From contig JAZGUH010000322.1 in NCBI GenBank assembly GCA_037893225.1, forward strand, positions 186,001 through 250,000: a stretch of DNA of 64,000 bases, read 5' to 3'. Shown one piece after another: positions 35,741 to 48,424 of this stretch. The position numbers and the translations under genes were made by a program. The notes beneath the pieces were generated by a model. The model was given only the letters and a program-made list of their open reading frames with translations. It was not told where the DNA came from and made no database searches. The first letter of the stretch is position 1. Each line of letters begins with the position of its first letter. This DNA comes from Hippasteria phrygiana. Taxonomy: Eukaryota > Echinodermata > Asteroidea > Valvatida > Goniasteridae.

Positions 35741-37185
35741 GGGACCAAGGGCGTTTGGGGGACCAAGGGCGTTTGGGGGACCAAGGGCGTTTGGGGGACC
35801 AAGCGCGTTTGGGGGACCAAGCGCGTTTGGGGGACCAAGCGCGTTTGGGGGACCAAGGGCGTTTGGGGGACCAAGGGCGTTTGGGGGACCAAGGGCGTTT
35901 GGGGGACCAAGGGCGTTTGGGGGACCAAGGGCGTTTGGGGGACCAAGGGCGTTTGGGGGACCAAGGGCGTTTGGGGGACCAAGGGCGTTTGGGGGACCAA
36001 GGGCGTTTGGGGGACCAAGGGCGTTTGGGGGACCAAGGGCGTTTGGGGGACCAAGGGCGTTTGGGGGACCAAGGGCGTTTGGGGGACCAAGGGCGTTTGG
36101 GGGACCAAGGGCGTTTGGGGGACCAAGGGCGTTTGGGGGACCAAGCGCGTTTGGGGGACCAAGGGCGTTTGGGGGACCAAGGGCGTTTGGGGGACCAAGG
36201 GCGTTTGGGGGACCAAGCGCGTTTGGGGGACCAAGGGCGTTTGGGGGACCAAGCGCGTTTGGGGGACCAAGGGCGTTTGGGGGACCAAGGGCGTTTGGGG
36301 GACCAAGGGCGTTTGGGGGACCAAGGGCGTTTGGGGGGACCAAGGGCGTTTGGGGGACCAAGCGCGTTTGGGGGACCAAGCGCGTTTGGGGGACCAAGCG
36401 CGTTTGGGGGACCAGGCGTGTTTGGGGGACCAAGGGCGTTTGGGGGACCAAGGGCGTTTGGGGGACGAAGCGCGTTTGGGGGACCAAGGGCGTTTGGGGG
36501 ACCAAGGGCGTTTGGGGGACCAAGGGCGTTTGGGGGACCAAGGGCGTTTGGGGGACCAAGGGCGTTTGGGGGACCAAGCGCGTTTGGGGGACCAAGGGCG
36601 TTTGGGGGACCAAGCGCGTTTGGGGGACCAAGGGCGTTTGGGGGACCAAGGGCGTTTGGGGGACCAAGGGCGTTTGGGGGACCAAGGGCGTTTGGGGGAC
36701 CAAGGGCGTTTGGGGGACCAAGGGCGTTTGGGGGACCAAGGGCGTTTGGGGGACCAAGGGCGTTTGGGGGACCAAGGGCGTTTGGGGGACCAAGGGCGTT
36801 TGGGGGACCAAGGGCGTTTGGGGGACCAAGGGCGTTTGGGGGACCAAGGGCGTTTGGGGGACCAAGGGCGTTTGGGGGACCAAGCGCGTTTGGGGGACCA
36901 AGCGCGTTTGGGGGACCAAGGGCGTTTGGGGGACCAAGGGCGTTTGGGGACCAAGCGCGTTTGGGGGACCAAGCGCGTTTGGGGGACCAAGGGCGTTTGG
37001 GGGACCAAGGGCGTTTGGGGGACCAAGGGCGTTTGGGGGACCAAGCGCGTTTGGGGGACCAAGCGCGTTTGGGGGACCAAGGGCGTTTGGGGGACCAAGC
37101 GCGTTTGGGGGACCAAGCGCGTTTGGGGGACCAAGCGCGTTTGGGGGACCAAGCGCGTTTGGGGGACCAAGCGCGTTTGGGGGAC
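35741..37185 (+). repeat. 18-bp minisatellite array 12 (about 80 copies)
   Basis: Opens with three GGG-type and three GCG-type. It has a six-G slip near 36332, one secondary block with the private variant CCAGGCGTG near 36413 and one GACGAAG, a four-G slip near 36947, and a GCG-rich tail. The tail is the kind normally followed by a B or C spacer. Confidence 0.97.
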
Positions 37186-37243
37186 TGATTATACTTTTTA
37201 GGGGGAATGATTATACTTTTTAGGGGAATGATTATACTTTTTA
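37180..37243 (+). repeat. 21-bp array 12 (3 copies, recombinant form)
   Basis: 64 bp. Three copies, but the penultimate one has the extra G found otherwise only in 6- to 8-copy arrays. It is followed by an A spacer. A crossover within the 21-mer block, joining a 3-copy-type array to a 7-copy-type 3' side, explains all three observations. Confidence 0.95.
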
Positions 37244-38555
37244 AAAAGTACAAATTATGCAACCTGTTTCAAACTAATGTCAAGTGCTCTTGAAATCTAA
37301 ATTTAAAAATGGATACACTTCAAGTGAGCAGAGTATGTAGAAAAAATTAACCATGCTCAGATCCTCTGGTAATTTCACGCCAATTCAATGTACATGTACT
37401 GTCGCTGAATATTAATTTAGAAATGCTGCTAGAATATACAAGAACATAATAAATTGGTTAGTACCAGTCATTTGATACATGTATAGCAACCCTAAGTAAA
37501 TTTAGAATTACTCTTTTGAAATAAAAGAACATTGTAGTTGTGATTGTTTTTGTAACTGAAACACATAATTATTATGGCTTTATTGTGATCCATACCGACC
37601 TGATTTGTTTGCTGAAACATGTAATTAAATAATCTTGATATATTAAACTTTATGTATGTGTTGCACAATTAATTTAGAAATCATCTTTCAAAATCAAAAA
37701 GTTGGCATGGGATTATTCCTTAATATTGGGGAATATTTAATACAAATAGTGGAAAACAATTAACTAATCAATTGCGAAAAGAAAAATATGAGAAAGAAAC
37801 ATATTAATTTCAAAAGTAAATGTCTGAAACGGACGTCTGTGATTAGGATGGAAATAGAGCATCTATATAGTATCTGTAGGCATGGACCAAAATCAGCTGG
37901 AGCATGTCTTGTCAACACAAAAGTATCACTCTAAAGACCACAAACTAGCACTCAATATTCAAATTATGTTACACCTGCAATAATTACACATTCAGACGGG
38001 GTCCTATTTTGATATTTCAGCCTGATACATTGTATGACTTGACAAGATATTCTTTCAATCTTTTTTTAAAAATGTGTTTCAACATGCATCAAGCAAAAGA
38101 TAAATCTGCGCAACAAGTACCTACATGTAGGTAAGAATTTAAACTCAGGGTTCTAAAAATCAACAGTAAGTGGGTGAACAATCACCTTAAACTTGGGTTA
38201 ACTTTTTTTTAAAACCACCCTGTAATTACCGTTATTCTGTCCCGCTTGTATTTATTTGTATGTGAATATTAGAGTAAAATGACAATTGATGGTAAATGAA
38301 TTTTTTTTGGGGGGGGGGGATCTAGGTTTTTATGGTCGGTCGGGTTACGGTAAACAAATATTTTCTTCTTAGTCCTTTCTTGTTCAATAGACCCATGTAC
38401 TGATGACGTTATCGTGTTGCATTATGGGAGCATTAGCAGGTCATTTTTTACTTGAATACATTAATAGTCTTAATTGAATTACAATTGACAAAACCAAATA
38501 TTGTAGTTTTGGGATACCCATTCCTGTCAAAAACTCTAAAGAGGAACAATTTTGA
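37244..38555. repeat. Spacer 12, haplotype A
   Basis: 1312 bp with A markers, although it follows a 3-copy 21-mer array. A private ACTGTCGCTG lies near 37399. Confidence 0.96.
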
Positions 38556-39135
38556 GGGACCAAGGGCGTTTGGGGGACCAAGGGCGTTTGGGGGACCAAG
38601 CGCGTTTGGGGGACCAAGCGCGTTTGGGGGACCAAGCGCGTTTGGGGGACCAAGCGCGTTTGGGGGACCAAGGGCGTTTGGGGACCAAGGGCGTTTGGGG
38701 GACCAAGGGCGTTTGGGGGACCAAGGGCGTTTGGGGGACCAAGGGCGTTTGGGGGACCAAGGGCGTTTGGGGGACCAAGGGCGTTTGCGGGACCAAGGGC
38801 GTTTGCGGGACCAAGGGCGTTTGGGGGACCAAGGGCGTTTGGGGGACCAAGGGCGTTTGGGGGACCAAGGGCGTTTGGGGGACCAAGGGCGTTTAGGGGA
38901 CCAAGGGCGTTTGGGGGACCAAGGGCGTTTGGGGGACCAAGGGCGTTTGGGGGACCAAGGGCGTTTGGGGGACCAAGGGCGTTTGGGGGACCAAGGGCGT
39001 TTGGGGGACCAAGGGCGTTTCGGGGACCAAGGGCGTTTGGGGGACCAAGGGCGTTTGGGGGACCAAGGGCGTTTGGGGGACCAAGGGCGTTTGGGGGACC
39101 AAGGGCGTTTGGGGGACCAAGGGCGTTTGGGGGAC
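38556..39135 (+). repeat. 18-bp minisatellite array 13 (about 32 copies)
   Basis: Opens with two GGG-type and four GCG-type, then a four-G slip near 38681, two TTTGCGGGA monomers (about 38786-38815), one TTTAGGGGA (about 38893) and one TTTCGGGGA (about 39018). Array 23 has the same length and variant order, and the 5' part of array 26 matches too. Confidence 0.97.
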
Positions 39136-39295
39136 TGATTATACTTTTTAGGGGAATGATTATACTTTTTAGGGGAATGATTATACTTTTTAGGGTGATT
39201 ATACTTTTTAGGGGAATGATTATACTTTTTAGGGGAATGATTATACTTTTTAGGGGGAATGATTATACTTTTTAGGGGAATGATTATACTTTTTA
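39130..39295 (+). repeat. 21-bp array 13 (8 copies, one short)
   Basis: 166 bp, the longest 21-mer block. One copy (near 39190) reads TTTTTAGGGTGATTATAC and has lost three bases. The sister array 23 has the standard 7 copies, so the short copy was gained here or lost there. Confidence 0.95.
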
Positions 39296-40035
39296 AAAAG
39301 TACAAATTATGCAACCTGTTTCAAACTAATGTCAAGTGCTCTTGAAATCTAAATTTAAAAATGGATACACTTCAAGTGAGCAGAGTATGTAGAAAAAATT
39401 AACCATGCTCAGATCCTCTGGTAATTTCACGCCAATTCAATGTACATGTACTGTAGCTGAATATTAATTTAGAAATGCTGCTAGAATATACAAGAACATA
39501 ATAAATTGGTTAGTACCAGTCATTTGATACATGTATAGCAACCCTAAGTAAATTTAGAATTACTCTTTTGAAATAAAAGAACATTGTAGTTGTGATTGTT
39601 TTTGTAACTGAAACACATAATTATTATGGCTTTATTGTGATCCATACCGACCTGATTTGTTTGCTGAAACATGTAATTAAATAATCTTGATATATTAAAC
39701 TTTATGTATGTGTTGCACAATTAATTTAGAAATCATCTTTCAAAATCAAAAAGTTGGCATGGGATTATTCCTTAATATTGGGGAATATTTAATACAAATA
39801 GTGGAAAACAATTAACTAATCAATTGCGAAAAGAAAAATATTTTCTTCTTAGTCCTTTCTTGTTCAATAGACCCATGTACTGATGACGTTATCGTGTTGC
39901 ATTATGGGAGCATTAGCAGGTCATTTTTTACTTGAATACTTTAATAGTCTTAATTGAATTACAATTGACAAAACCAAATATTGTAGTTTTGGGATACCCA
40001 TTCCTGTCAAAAACTCTAAAGAGGAACAATTTTGA
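39296..40035. repeat. Spacer 13, truncated (internal deletion of about 572 bp)
   Basis: 740 bp. The left 550 bp and right 190 bp match an A spacer, joined as AAGAAAAATATTTTCTTC. The intact spacers read AAAAATATGAG on the left and CAAATATTTTC on the right, so AAATAT is a 6-bp microhomology at the breakpoint. The deletion removes the TACCTACATGTAGGTA palindrome and the T/G tract. A private ACTTTAATAG lies near 39938. Confidence 0.96.
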
Positions 40036-41227
40036 GGGACCAAGGGCGTTTGGGGGACCAAGGGCGTTTGGGGGACCAAGCGCGTTTGGGGGACCAAGCG
40101 CGTTTGGGGGACCAAGGGCGTTTGGGGGACCAAGCGCGTTTGGGGGACCAAGCGCGTTTGGGGGACCAAGCGCGTTTGGGGGACCAAGGGCGTTTGGGGG
40201 ACCAAGGGCGTTTGGGGGACCAAGGGCGTTTGGGGGACCAAGGGCGTTTGGGGGACCAAGGGCGTTTGGGGGACCAAGCGCGTTTGGGGGACCAAGGGCG
40301 TTTGGGGGACCAAGGGCGTTTGGGGGACCAAGGGCGTTTGGGGGACCAAGCGCGTTTGGGGGACCAAGCGCGTTTGGGGGACCAAGGGCGTTTGGGGGAC
40401 CAAGCGCGTTTGGGGGACCAAGGGCGTTTGGGGGACCAAGCGCGTTTGGGGGACCAAGCGCGTTTGGGGGACCAAGCGCGTTTGGGGGACCAAGGGCGTT
40501 TGGGGGACCAAGGGCGTTTGGGGGACCAAGGGCGTTTGGGGGACCAAGGGCGTTTGGGGGACCAAGGGCGTTTGGGGGACCAAGCGCGTTTGGGGGACCA
40601 AGGGCGTTTGGGGGACCAAGCGCGTTTGGGGGACCAAGGGCGTTTGGGGGACCAAGGGCGTTTGGGGGACCAAGGGCGTTTGGGGGACCAAGGGCGTTTG
40701 GGGGACCAAGGGCGTTTGGGGGACCAAGGGCGTTTGGGGGACCAAGGGCGTTTGGGGGACCAAGGGCGTTTGGGGGACCAAGGGCGTTTGGGGGACCAAG
40801 GGCGTTTGGGGGACCAAGGGCGTTTGGGGGACCAAGGGCGTTTGGGGGACCAAGGGCGTTTGGGGGACCAAGGGCGTTTGGGGGACCAAGGGCGTTTGGG
40901 GGACCAAGGGCGTTTGGGGGACCAAGGGCGTTTGGGGGACCAAGCGCGTTTGGGGGACCAAGCGCGTTTGGGGGACCAAGGGCGTTTGGGGGACCAAGGG
41001 CGTTTGGGGGACCAAGCGCGTTTGGGGGACCAAGAGCGTTTGGGGGACCAAGGGCGTTTGGGGGACCAAGGGCGTTTGGGGGACCAAGGGCGTTTGGGGG
41101 ACCAAGGGCGTTTGGGGGACCAAGCGCGTTTGGGGGACCAAGGGCGTTTGGGGACCAAGGGCGTTTGGGGGACCAAGCGCGTTTGGGGGACCAAGCGCGT
41201 TTGGGGGACCAAGCGCGTTTGGGGGAC
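40036..41227 (+). repeat. 18-bp minisatellite array 14 (about 66 copies)
   Basis: Opens two GGG-type, two GCG-type, one GGG-type. GCG-type monomers are scattered. A CCAAGAGCG monomer lies near 41033. The tail is GCG, then a four-G slip near 41150, then three GCG-type before the 21-mers. This tail recurs in arrays 15, 18, 20, 24 and 26. Confidence 0.97.
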
Positions 41228-41284
41228 TGATTATACTTTTTAGGGGAATGATTATACTTTTTAGGGGAATGATTATACTTTTTA
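41222..41284 (+). repeat. 21-bp array 14 (3 copies)
   Basis: Exactly 63 bp, no extra G, followed by a C-type spacer. Confidence 0.96.
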
Positions 41285-42550
41285 AAAAGTACAAATTATG
41301 CAACCTGTTTCAAACTAATGTCAAGTGCTCTTGAAATCTAAATTTAAAAATGGATACACTTCAAGTGAGCAGAGTATGTAGAAAAAATTAACCATGCTCA
41401 GATCCTCTGGTAATTTCACGCCAATTCAATGTACATGTACTGTAGCTGAATATTAATTTAGAAATGCTGCTAGAATATACAAGAACATAATAAATTGGTT
41501 AGTACCAGTCATTTGATACATGCATAGCAACCCTAAGTAAATTTAGAATTACTCTTTTGAAATAAAAGAACATTGTAGTTGTGATTGTTTTTGTAACTGA
41601 AACACATAATTATTATGGCTTTATTGTGATCCATACCGACCTGATTTGTTTGCTGAAACATGTAATTAAATAATCTTGATATATTAAACTTTATGTATGT
41701 GTTGCACAATTAATTTAGAAATCATCTTTCAAAATCAAAAAGTTGGCATGGGATTATTCCTTAATATTGGGGAATATTTAATACAAATAGTGGAAAACAA
41801 TTAACTAATCAATTGCGAAAAGAAAAATATGAGAAAGAAACATATTAATTTCAAAAGTAAATGTCTGAAACGGACGTCTGTGATTAGGATGGAAATAGAG
41901 CATCTATATAGTATCTGTAGGCATGGACCAAAATCAGCTGGAGCATGTCTTGTCAACACAAAAGTATCACTCTAAAGACCACAAACTAGCACTCAATATT
42001 CAAATTATGTTACACCTGCAACAATTACACATTCAGACGGGGTCCTATTTTGATATTTCAGCCTGATACATTGTATGACTTGACAAGATATTCTTTCAAT
42101 CTTTTTTACAAGTACCTACATGTAGGTAAGAATTTAAACTCAGGGTTCTAAAAATCAACAGTAAGTGGGTGAACAATCACCTTAAACTTGGGTTAACTTT
42201 TTTTTAAAACCACCCTGTAATTACCCGTTATTCTGTCCCGCTTGTATTTATTTGTATGTAAATATTAGAGTAAAATGACAATTGATGGTAAATGAAATTT
42301 TTTTTTGGGGGGGGATCTAGGTTTTTATGGTCGGTCGGGTTACGGTAAACAAATATTTTCTTCTTAGTCCTTTCTTGTTCAATAGACCCATGTACTGATG
42401 ACGTTATCGTGTTGCATTATGGGAGCATTAGCAGGTCATTTTTTACTTGAATACATTAATAGTCTTAATTGAATTACAATTGACAAAACCAAATATTGTA
42501 GTTTTGGGATACCCATTCCTGTCAAAAACTCTCAAGAGGAACAATTTTGA
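41285..42550. repeat. Spacer 14, haplotype C1 with 46-bp deletion
   Basis: 1266 bp. C1 markers: ATACATGCATAGC, CCATACCGACC, CTGCAACAATTAC, ATTACCCGTT and ACTCTCAAGAGG. About 46 bp between CAATCTTTTTT and ACAAGTACC is missing relative to other spacers. The adjacent TACCTACATGTAGGTA palindrome is intact. Confidence 0.96.
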
Positions 42551-43472
42551 GGGACCAAGGGCGTTTGGGGGACCAAGGGCGTTTGGGGGACCAAGCGCGT
42601 TTGGGGGACCAAGGGCGTTTGGGGGACCAAGCGCGTTTGGGGGACCAAGGGCGTTTGGGGGACCAAGGGCGTTTAGGGGACCAAGGGCATTTGGGGGACC
42701 AAGCGCGTTTGGGGGACCAAGCGCGTTTGGGGGACCAAGGGCGTTTGGGGGACCAAGGGCGTTTGGGGGACCAAGGGCGTTTGGGGGACCAAGCGCGTTT
42801 GGGGGACGAAGCGCGTTTGGGGGACCAAGGGCGTTTGGGGGACCAAGCGCGTTTGGGGGACCAAGCGCGTTTGGGGGACCAAGCGCGTTTGGGGGACCAA
42901 GCGCGTTTGGGGTACCAAGCGCGTTTGGGGGACCAAGGGCGTTTGGGGGACCAAGCGCGTTTGGGGGACCAAGCGCGTTTGGGGGACCAAGCGCGTTTGG
43001 GGGACCAAGGGCGTTTGGGGGACCAAGGGCGTTTGGGGGACCAAGGGCGTTTGGGGGACCAAGGGCGTTTGGGGGACCAAGGGCGTTTGGGGGACCAAGC
43101 GCGTTTGGGGGACCAAGGGCGTTTGGGGGACCAAGCGCGTTTGGGGGACCAAGGGCGTTTGGGGGACCAAGGGCGTTTGGGGGACCAAGGGCGTTTGGGG
43201 GACCAAGGGCGTTTGGGGGACCAAGGGCGTTTGGGGGACCAAGGGCGTTTGGGGGACCAAGGGCGTTTGGGGGACCAAGGGCGTTTGGGGGACCAAGGGC
43301 GTTTGGGGGACCAAGGGCGTTTGGGGGACCAAGGGCGTTTGGGGGACCAAGGGCGTTTGGGGGACCAAGCGCGTTTGGGGGACCAAGGGCGTTTGGGGAC
43401 CAAGGGCGTTTGGGGGACCAAGCGCGTTTGGGGGACCAAGCGCGTTTGGGGGACCAAGCGCCTTTGGGGGAC
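42551..43472 (+). repeat. 18-bp minisatellite array 15 (about 51 copies)
   Basis: Opens two GGG, GCG, GGG, GCG, two GGG, then TTTAGGGGA and CCAAGGGCATTT. This opening is shared with arrays 16, 17 and 25, all after C1 spacers (array 17 and 25 with small changes). Private GGGGTACCAAGCG near 42910. The last monomer is AGCGCCTTT, shared with arrays 18 and 20. Confidence 0.97.
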
Positions 43473-43529
43473 TGATTATACTTTTTAGGGGAATGATTAT
43501 ACTTTTTAGGGGAATGATTATACTTTTTA
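43467..43529 (+). repeat. 21-bp array 15 (3 copies)
   Basis: Exactly 63 bp, no extra G, followed by a C1 spacer. Confidence 0.96.
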
Positions 43530-44841
43530 AAAAGTACAAATTATGCAACCTGTTTCAAACTAATGTCAAGTGCTCTTGAAATCTAAATTTAAAAATGGAT
43601 ACACTTCAAGTGAGCAGAGTATGTAGAAAAAATTAACCATGCTCAGATCCTCTGGTAATTTCACGCCAATTCAATGTACATGTACTGTAGCTGAATATTA
43701 ATTTAGAAATGCTGCTAGAATATACAAGAACATAATAAATTGGTTAGTACCAGTCATTTGATACATGCATAGCAACCCTAAGTAAATTTAGAATTACTCT
43801 TTTGAAATAAAAGAACATTGTAGTTGTGATTGTTTTTGTAACTGAAACACATAATTATTATGGCTTTATTGTGATCCATACCGACCTGATTTGTTTGCTG
43901 AAACATGTAATTAAATAATCTTGATATATTAAACTTTATGTATGTGTTGCACAATTAATTTAGAAATCATCTTTCAAAATCAAAAAGTTGGCATGGGATT
44001 ATTCCTTAATATTGGGGAATATTTAATACAAATAGTGGAAAACAATTAACTAATCAATTGCGAAAAGAAAAATATGAGAAAGAAACATATTAATTTCAAA
44101 AGTAAATGTCTGAAACGGACGTCTGTGATTAGGATGGAAATAGAGCATCTATATAGTATCTGTAGGCATGGACCAAAATCAGCTGGAGCATGTCTTGTCA
44201 ACACAAAAGTATCACTCTAAAGACCACAAACTAGCACTCAATATTCAAATTATGTTACACCTGCAACAATTACACATTCAGACGGGGTCCTATTTTGATA
44301 TTTCAGCCTGATACATTGTATGACTTGACAAGATATTCTTTCAATCTTTTTTTAAAAATGTGTTTCAACATGCATCAAGCAAAAGATAAATCTGCGCAAC
44401 AAGTACCTACATGTAGGTAAGAATTTAAACTCAGGGTTCTAAAAATCAACAGTAAGTGGGTGAACAATCACCTTAAACTTGGGTTAACTTTTTTTTAAAA
44501 CCACCCTGTAATTACCCGTTATTCTGTCCCGCTTGTATTTATTTGTATGTAAATATTAGAGTAAAATGACAATTGATGGTAAATGAAATTTTTTTTGGGG
44601 GGGGGATCTAGGTTTTTATGGTCGGTCGGGTTACGGTAAACAAATATTTTCTTCTTAGTCCTTTCTTGTTCAATAGACCCATGTACTGATGACGTTATCG
44701 TGTTGCATTATGGGAGCATTAGCAGGTCATTTTTTACTTGAATACATTAATAGTCTTAATTGAATTACAATTGACAAAACCAAATATTGTAGTTTTGGGA
44801 TACCCATTCCTGTCAAAAACTCTCAAGAGGAACAATTTTGA
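43530..44841. repeat. Spacer 15, haplotype C1
   Basis: 1312 bp with all C1 markers. No gene seen. Confidence 0.96.
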
Positions 44842-45944
44842 GGGACCAAGGGCGTTTGGGGGACCAAGGGCGTTTGGGGGACCAAGCGCGTTTGGGGGAC
44901 CAAGGGCGTTTGGGGGACCAAGCGCGTTTGGGGGACCAAGGGCGTTTGGGGGACCAAGGGCGTTTAGGGGACCAAGGGCATTTGGGGGACCAAGCGCGTT
45001 TGGGGGACCAAGCGCGTTTGGGGGACCAAGGGCGTTTGGGGGACCAAGGGCGTTTGGGGGACCAAGGGCGTTTGGGGGACCAAGCGCGTTTGGGGGACGA
45101 AGCGCGTTTGGGGGACCAAGGGCGTTTGGGGGACCAAGCGCGTTTGGGGGACCAAGCGCGTTTGGGGGACCAAGCGCGTTTGGGGGACCAAGCGCGTTTG
45201 GGGGACCAAGCGCGTTTGGGGGACCAAGGGCGTTTGGGGGACCAAGCGCGTTTGGGGGACCAAGCGCGTTTGGGGGACCAAGCACGTTTGGGGGACCAAG
45301 GGCGTTTGGGGGACCAAGGGCGTTTGGGGGACCAAGGGCGTTTGGGGGACCAAGGGCGTTTGGGGGACCAAGGGCGTTTGGGGGACCAAGGGCGTTTGGG
45401 GGACCAAGCGCGTTTGGGGGACCAAGGGCGTTTGGGGGACCAAGCGCGTTTGGGGGACCAAGGGCGTTTGGGGGACCAAGGGCGTTTGGGGGACCAAGGG
45501 CGTTTGGGGGACCAAGGGCGTTTGGGGGACCAAGGGCGTTTGGGGGACCAAGGGCGTTTGGGGGACCAAGGGCGTTTGGGGGACCAAGGGCGTTTGGGGG
45601 ACCAAGGGCGTTTGGGGGACCAAGGGCGTTTGGGGGACCAAGGGCGTTTGGGGGACCAAGGGCGTTTGGGGGACCAAGGGCGTTTGGGGGACCAAGGGCG
45701 TTTGGGGGACCAAGGGCGTTTGGGGGACCAAGCGCGTTTGGGGGACCAAGCGCGTTTGGGGGACCAAGGGCGTTTGGGGGACCAAGGGCGTTTGGGGGAC
45801 CAAGCGCGTTTGGGGGACCAAGAGCGTTTGGGGGACCAAGGGCGTTTGGGGGACCAAGGGCGTTTGGGGGACCAAGGGCGTTTGGGGGACCAAGGGCGTT
45901 TGGGGGACCAAGCGCGTTTGGGGGACCAAGCGCGTTTGGGGGAC
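44842..45944 (+). repeat. 18-bp minisatellite array 16 (about 61 copies)
   Basis: The 5' half matches array 15 (same TTTAGGGGA, CCAAGGGCATTT and GACGAAG order). The 3' half matches array 14, including the CCAAGAGCG monomer near 45828. A private CCAAGCACG lies near 45280. Its length equals arrays 9 and 11 by coincidence; the barcodes differ. Confidence 0.97.
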
Positions 45945-46001
45945 TGATTATACTTTTTAGGGGAATGATTATACTTTTTAGGGGAATGATTATACTTTTT
46001 A
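45939..46001 (+). repeat. 21-bp array 16 (3 copies)
   Basis: Exactly 63 bp, no extra G, followed by a C1 spacer. Confidence 0.96.
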
Positions 46002-47313
46002 AAAAGTACAAATTATGTAACCTGTTTCAAACTAATATCAAGTGCTCTTGAAATCTAAATTTAAAAATGGATACACTTCAAGTGAGCAGAGTATGTAGAA
46101 AAAATTAACCATGCTCAGATCCTCTGGTAATTTCACGCCAATTCAATGTACATGTACTGTAGCTGAATATTAATTTAGAAATGCTGCTAGAATATACAAG
46201 AACATAATAAATTGGTTAGTACCAGTCATTTGATACATGCATAGCAACCCTAAGTAAATTTAGAATTACTCTTTTGAAATAAAAGAACATTGTAGTTGTG
46301 ATTGTTTTTGTAACTGAAACACATAATTATTATGGCTTTATTGTGATCCATACCGACCTGATTTGTTTGCTGAAACATGTAATTAAATAATCTTGATATA
46401 TTAAACTTTATGTATGTGTTGCACAATTAATTTAGAAATCATCTTTCAAAATCAAAAAGTTGGCATGGGATTATTCCTTAATATTGGGGAATATTTAATA
46501 CAAATAGTGGAAAACAATTAACTAATCAATTGCGAAAAGAAAAATATGAGAAAGAAACATATTAATTTCAAAAGTAAATGTCTGAAACGGACGTCTGTGA
46601 TTAGGATGGAAATAGAGCATCTATATAGTATCTGTAGGCATGGACCAAAATCAGCTGGAGCATGTCTTGTCAACACAAAAGTATCACTCTAAAGACCACA
46701 AACTAGCACTCAATATTCAAATTATGTTACACCTGCAACAATTACACATTCAGACGGGGTCCTATTTTGATATTTCAGCCTGATACATTGTATGACTTGA
46801 CAAGATATTCTTTCAATCTTTTTTTAAAAATGTGTTTCAACATGCATCAAGCAAAAGATAAATCTGCGCAACAAGTACCTACATGTAGGTAAGAATTTAA
46901 ACTCAGGGTTCTAAAAATCAACAGTAAGTGGGTGAACAATCACCTTAAACTTGGGTTAACTTTTTTTTAAAACCACCCTGTAATTACCCGTTATTCTGTC
47001 CCGCTTGTATTTATTTGTATGTAAATATTAGAGTAAAATGACAATTGATGGTAAATGAAATTTTTTTTGGGGGGGGGATCTAGGTTTTTATGGTCGGTCG
47101 GGTTACGGTAAACAAATATTTTCTTCTTAGTCCTTTCTTGTTCAATAGACCCATGTACTGATGACGTTATCGTGTTGCATTATGGGAGCATTAGCAGGTC
47201 ATTTTTTACTTGAATACATTAATAGTCTTAATTGAATTACAATTGACAAAACCAAATATTGTAGTTTTGGGATACCCATTCCTGTCAAAAACTCTCAAGA
47301 GGAACAATTTTGA
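46002..47313. repeat. Spacer 16, haplotype C1
   Basis: 1312 bp with C1 markers. Private changes near the left end: TTATGTAACC and CTAATATCAAG (46014-46041). Confidence 0.96.
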
Positions 47314-47761
47314 GGGACCAAGGGCGTTTGGGGGACCAAGGGCGTTTGGGGGACCAAGCGCGTTTGGGGGACCAAGGGCGTTTGGGGGACCAAGGGCGTT
47401 TGGGGGACCAAGGGCGTTTGGGGGACCAAGGGCGTTTAGGGGACCAAGGGCATTTGGGGGACCAAGCGCGTTTGGGGGACCAAGCGCGTTTGGGGGACCA
47501 AGGGCGTTTGGGGGACCAAGGGCGTCTGGGGGACCAAGCGCGTTTGGGGGACCAAGCGCGTTTGGGGGACCAAGGGCGTTTGGGGGACCAAGGGCGTTTG
47601 GGGGACCAAGCGCGTTTGGGGGACAAGCGCGTTTGGGGGACCAAGCGCGTTTGGGGGACCAAGCGCGTTTGGGGGACCAAGGGCGTTTGCGGGACCAAGG
47701 GCGTTTGGGGGACCAATGGCGTTTGGGGGACCAAGCGCGTTTGGGGGACCAAGGGCGTTTG
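47314..47761 (+). repeat. 18-bp minisatellite array 17 (about 25 copies, 3' end lost)
   Basis: C1-type opening, a TCTGGGGGA monomer near 47525, a one-base deletion (GGGGACAAGCGCG) near 47621, and CCAATGGCG near 47713. The array stops inside a monomer at GCGTTTG and joins directly to the AATTTT of the spacer homopolymer, so the 21-mers and about 1.05 kb of spacer are missing. Confidence 0.97.
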
Positions 47762-48021
47762 AATTTTTTTTTTTGGGGGGGGGGGATCTAGGTTTTTATG
47801 GTCGGTCGGGTTACGGTAAACAAATATTTTCTTCTTAGTCCTTTCTTGTTCAATAGACCCATGTACTGATGACGTTATCGTGTTGCATTATGGGAGCATT
47901 AGCAGGTCATTTTTTACTTGAATACATTAATAGTCTTAATTGAATTACAATTGACAAAACCAAATATTGTAGTTTTGGGATACCCATTCCTGTCAAAAAC
48001 TCTAAAGAGGAACAATTTTGA
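47762..48021. repeat. Spacer 17, right-end remnant (260 bp)
   Basis: Only the part from the T11-G11 tract to the next array remains. G-tract length resembles A-type spacers. The junction is the same as in spacer 19. Confidence 0.95.
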
Positions 48022-48367
48022 GGGACCAAGGGCGTTTGGGGGACCAAGGGCGTTTGGGGGACCAAGCGCGTTTGGGGGACCAAGGGCGTTTGGGGGACCA
48101 AGGGCGTTTGGGGGACCAAGGGCGTTTGGGGGACCAAGGGCGTTTGGGGGACCAAGGGCGTTTGGGGGACCAAGGGCGTTTGGGGGACCAAGCGCGTTTG
48201 GGGGACCAAGCGCGTTTGGGGGACCAAGGGCGTTTGGGGGACCAAGGGCGTTTGGGGGACCAAGCGCGTTTGGGGGACCAAGGGCGTTTGGGGACCAAGG
48301 GCGTTTGGGGGACCAAGCGCGTTTGGGGGACCAAGCGCGTTTGGGGGACCAAGCGCCTTTGGGGGAC
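48022..48367 (+). repeat. 18-bp minisatellite array 18 (about 19 copies)
   Basis: 346 bp. Two GGG, GCG, six GGG, two GCG, two GGG, GCG, then a four-G slip near 48290 and a tail ending AGCGCCTTT. Array 20 has the same length and barcode. Confidence 0.97.
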
Positions 48368-48424
48368 TGATTATACTTTTTAGGGGAATGATTATACTTT
48401 TTAGGGGAATGATTATACTTTTTA
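48362..48424 (+). repeat. 21-bp array 18 (3 copies)
   Basis: Exactly 63 bp, no extra G, followed by a C2 spacer. Confidence 0.96.
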
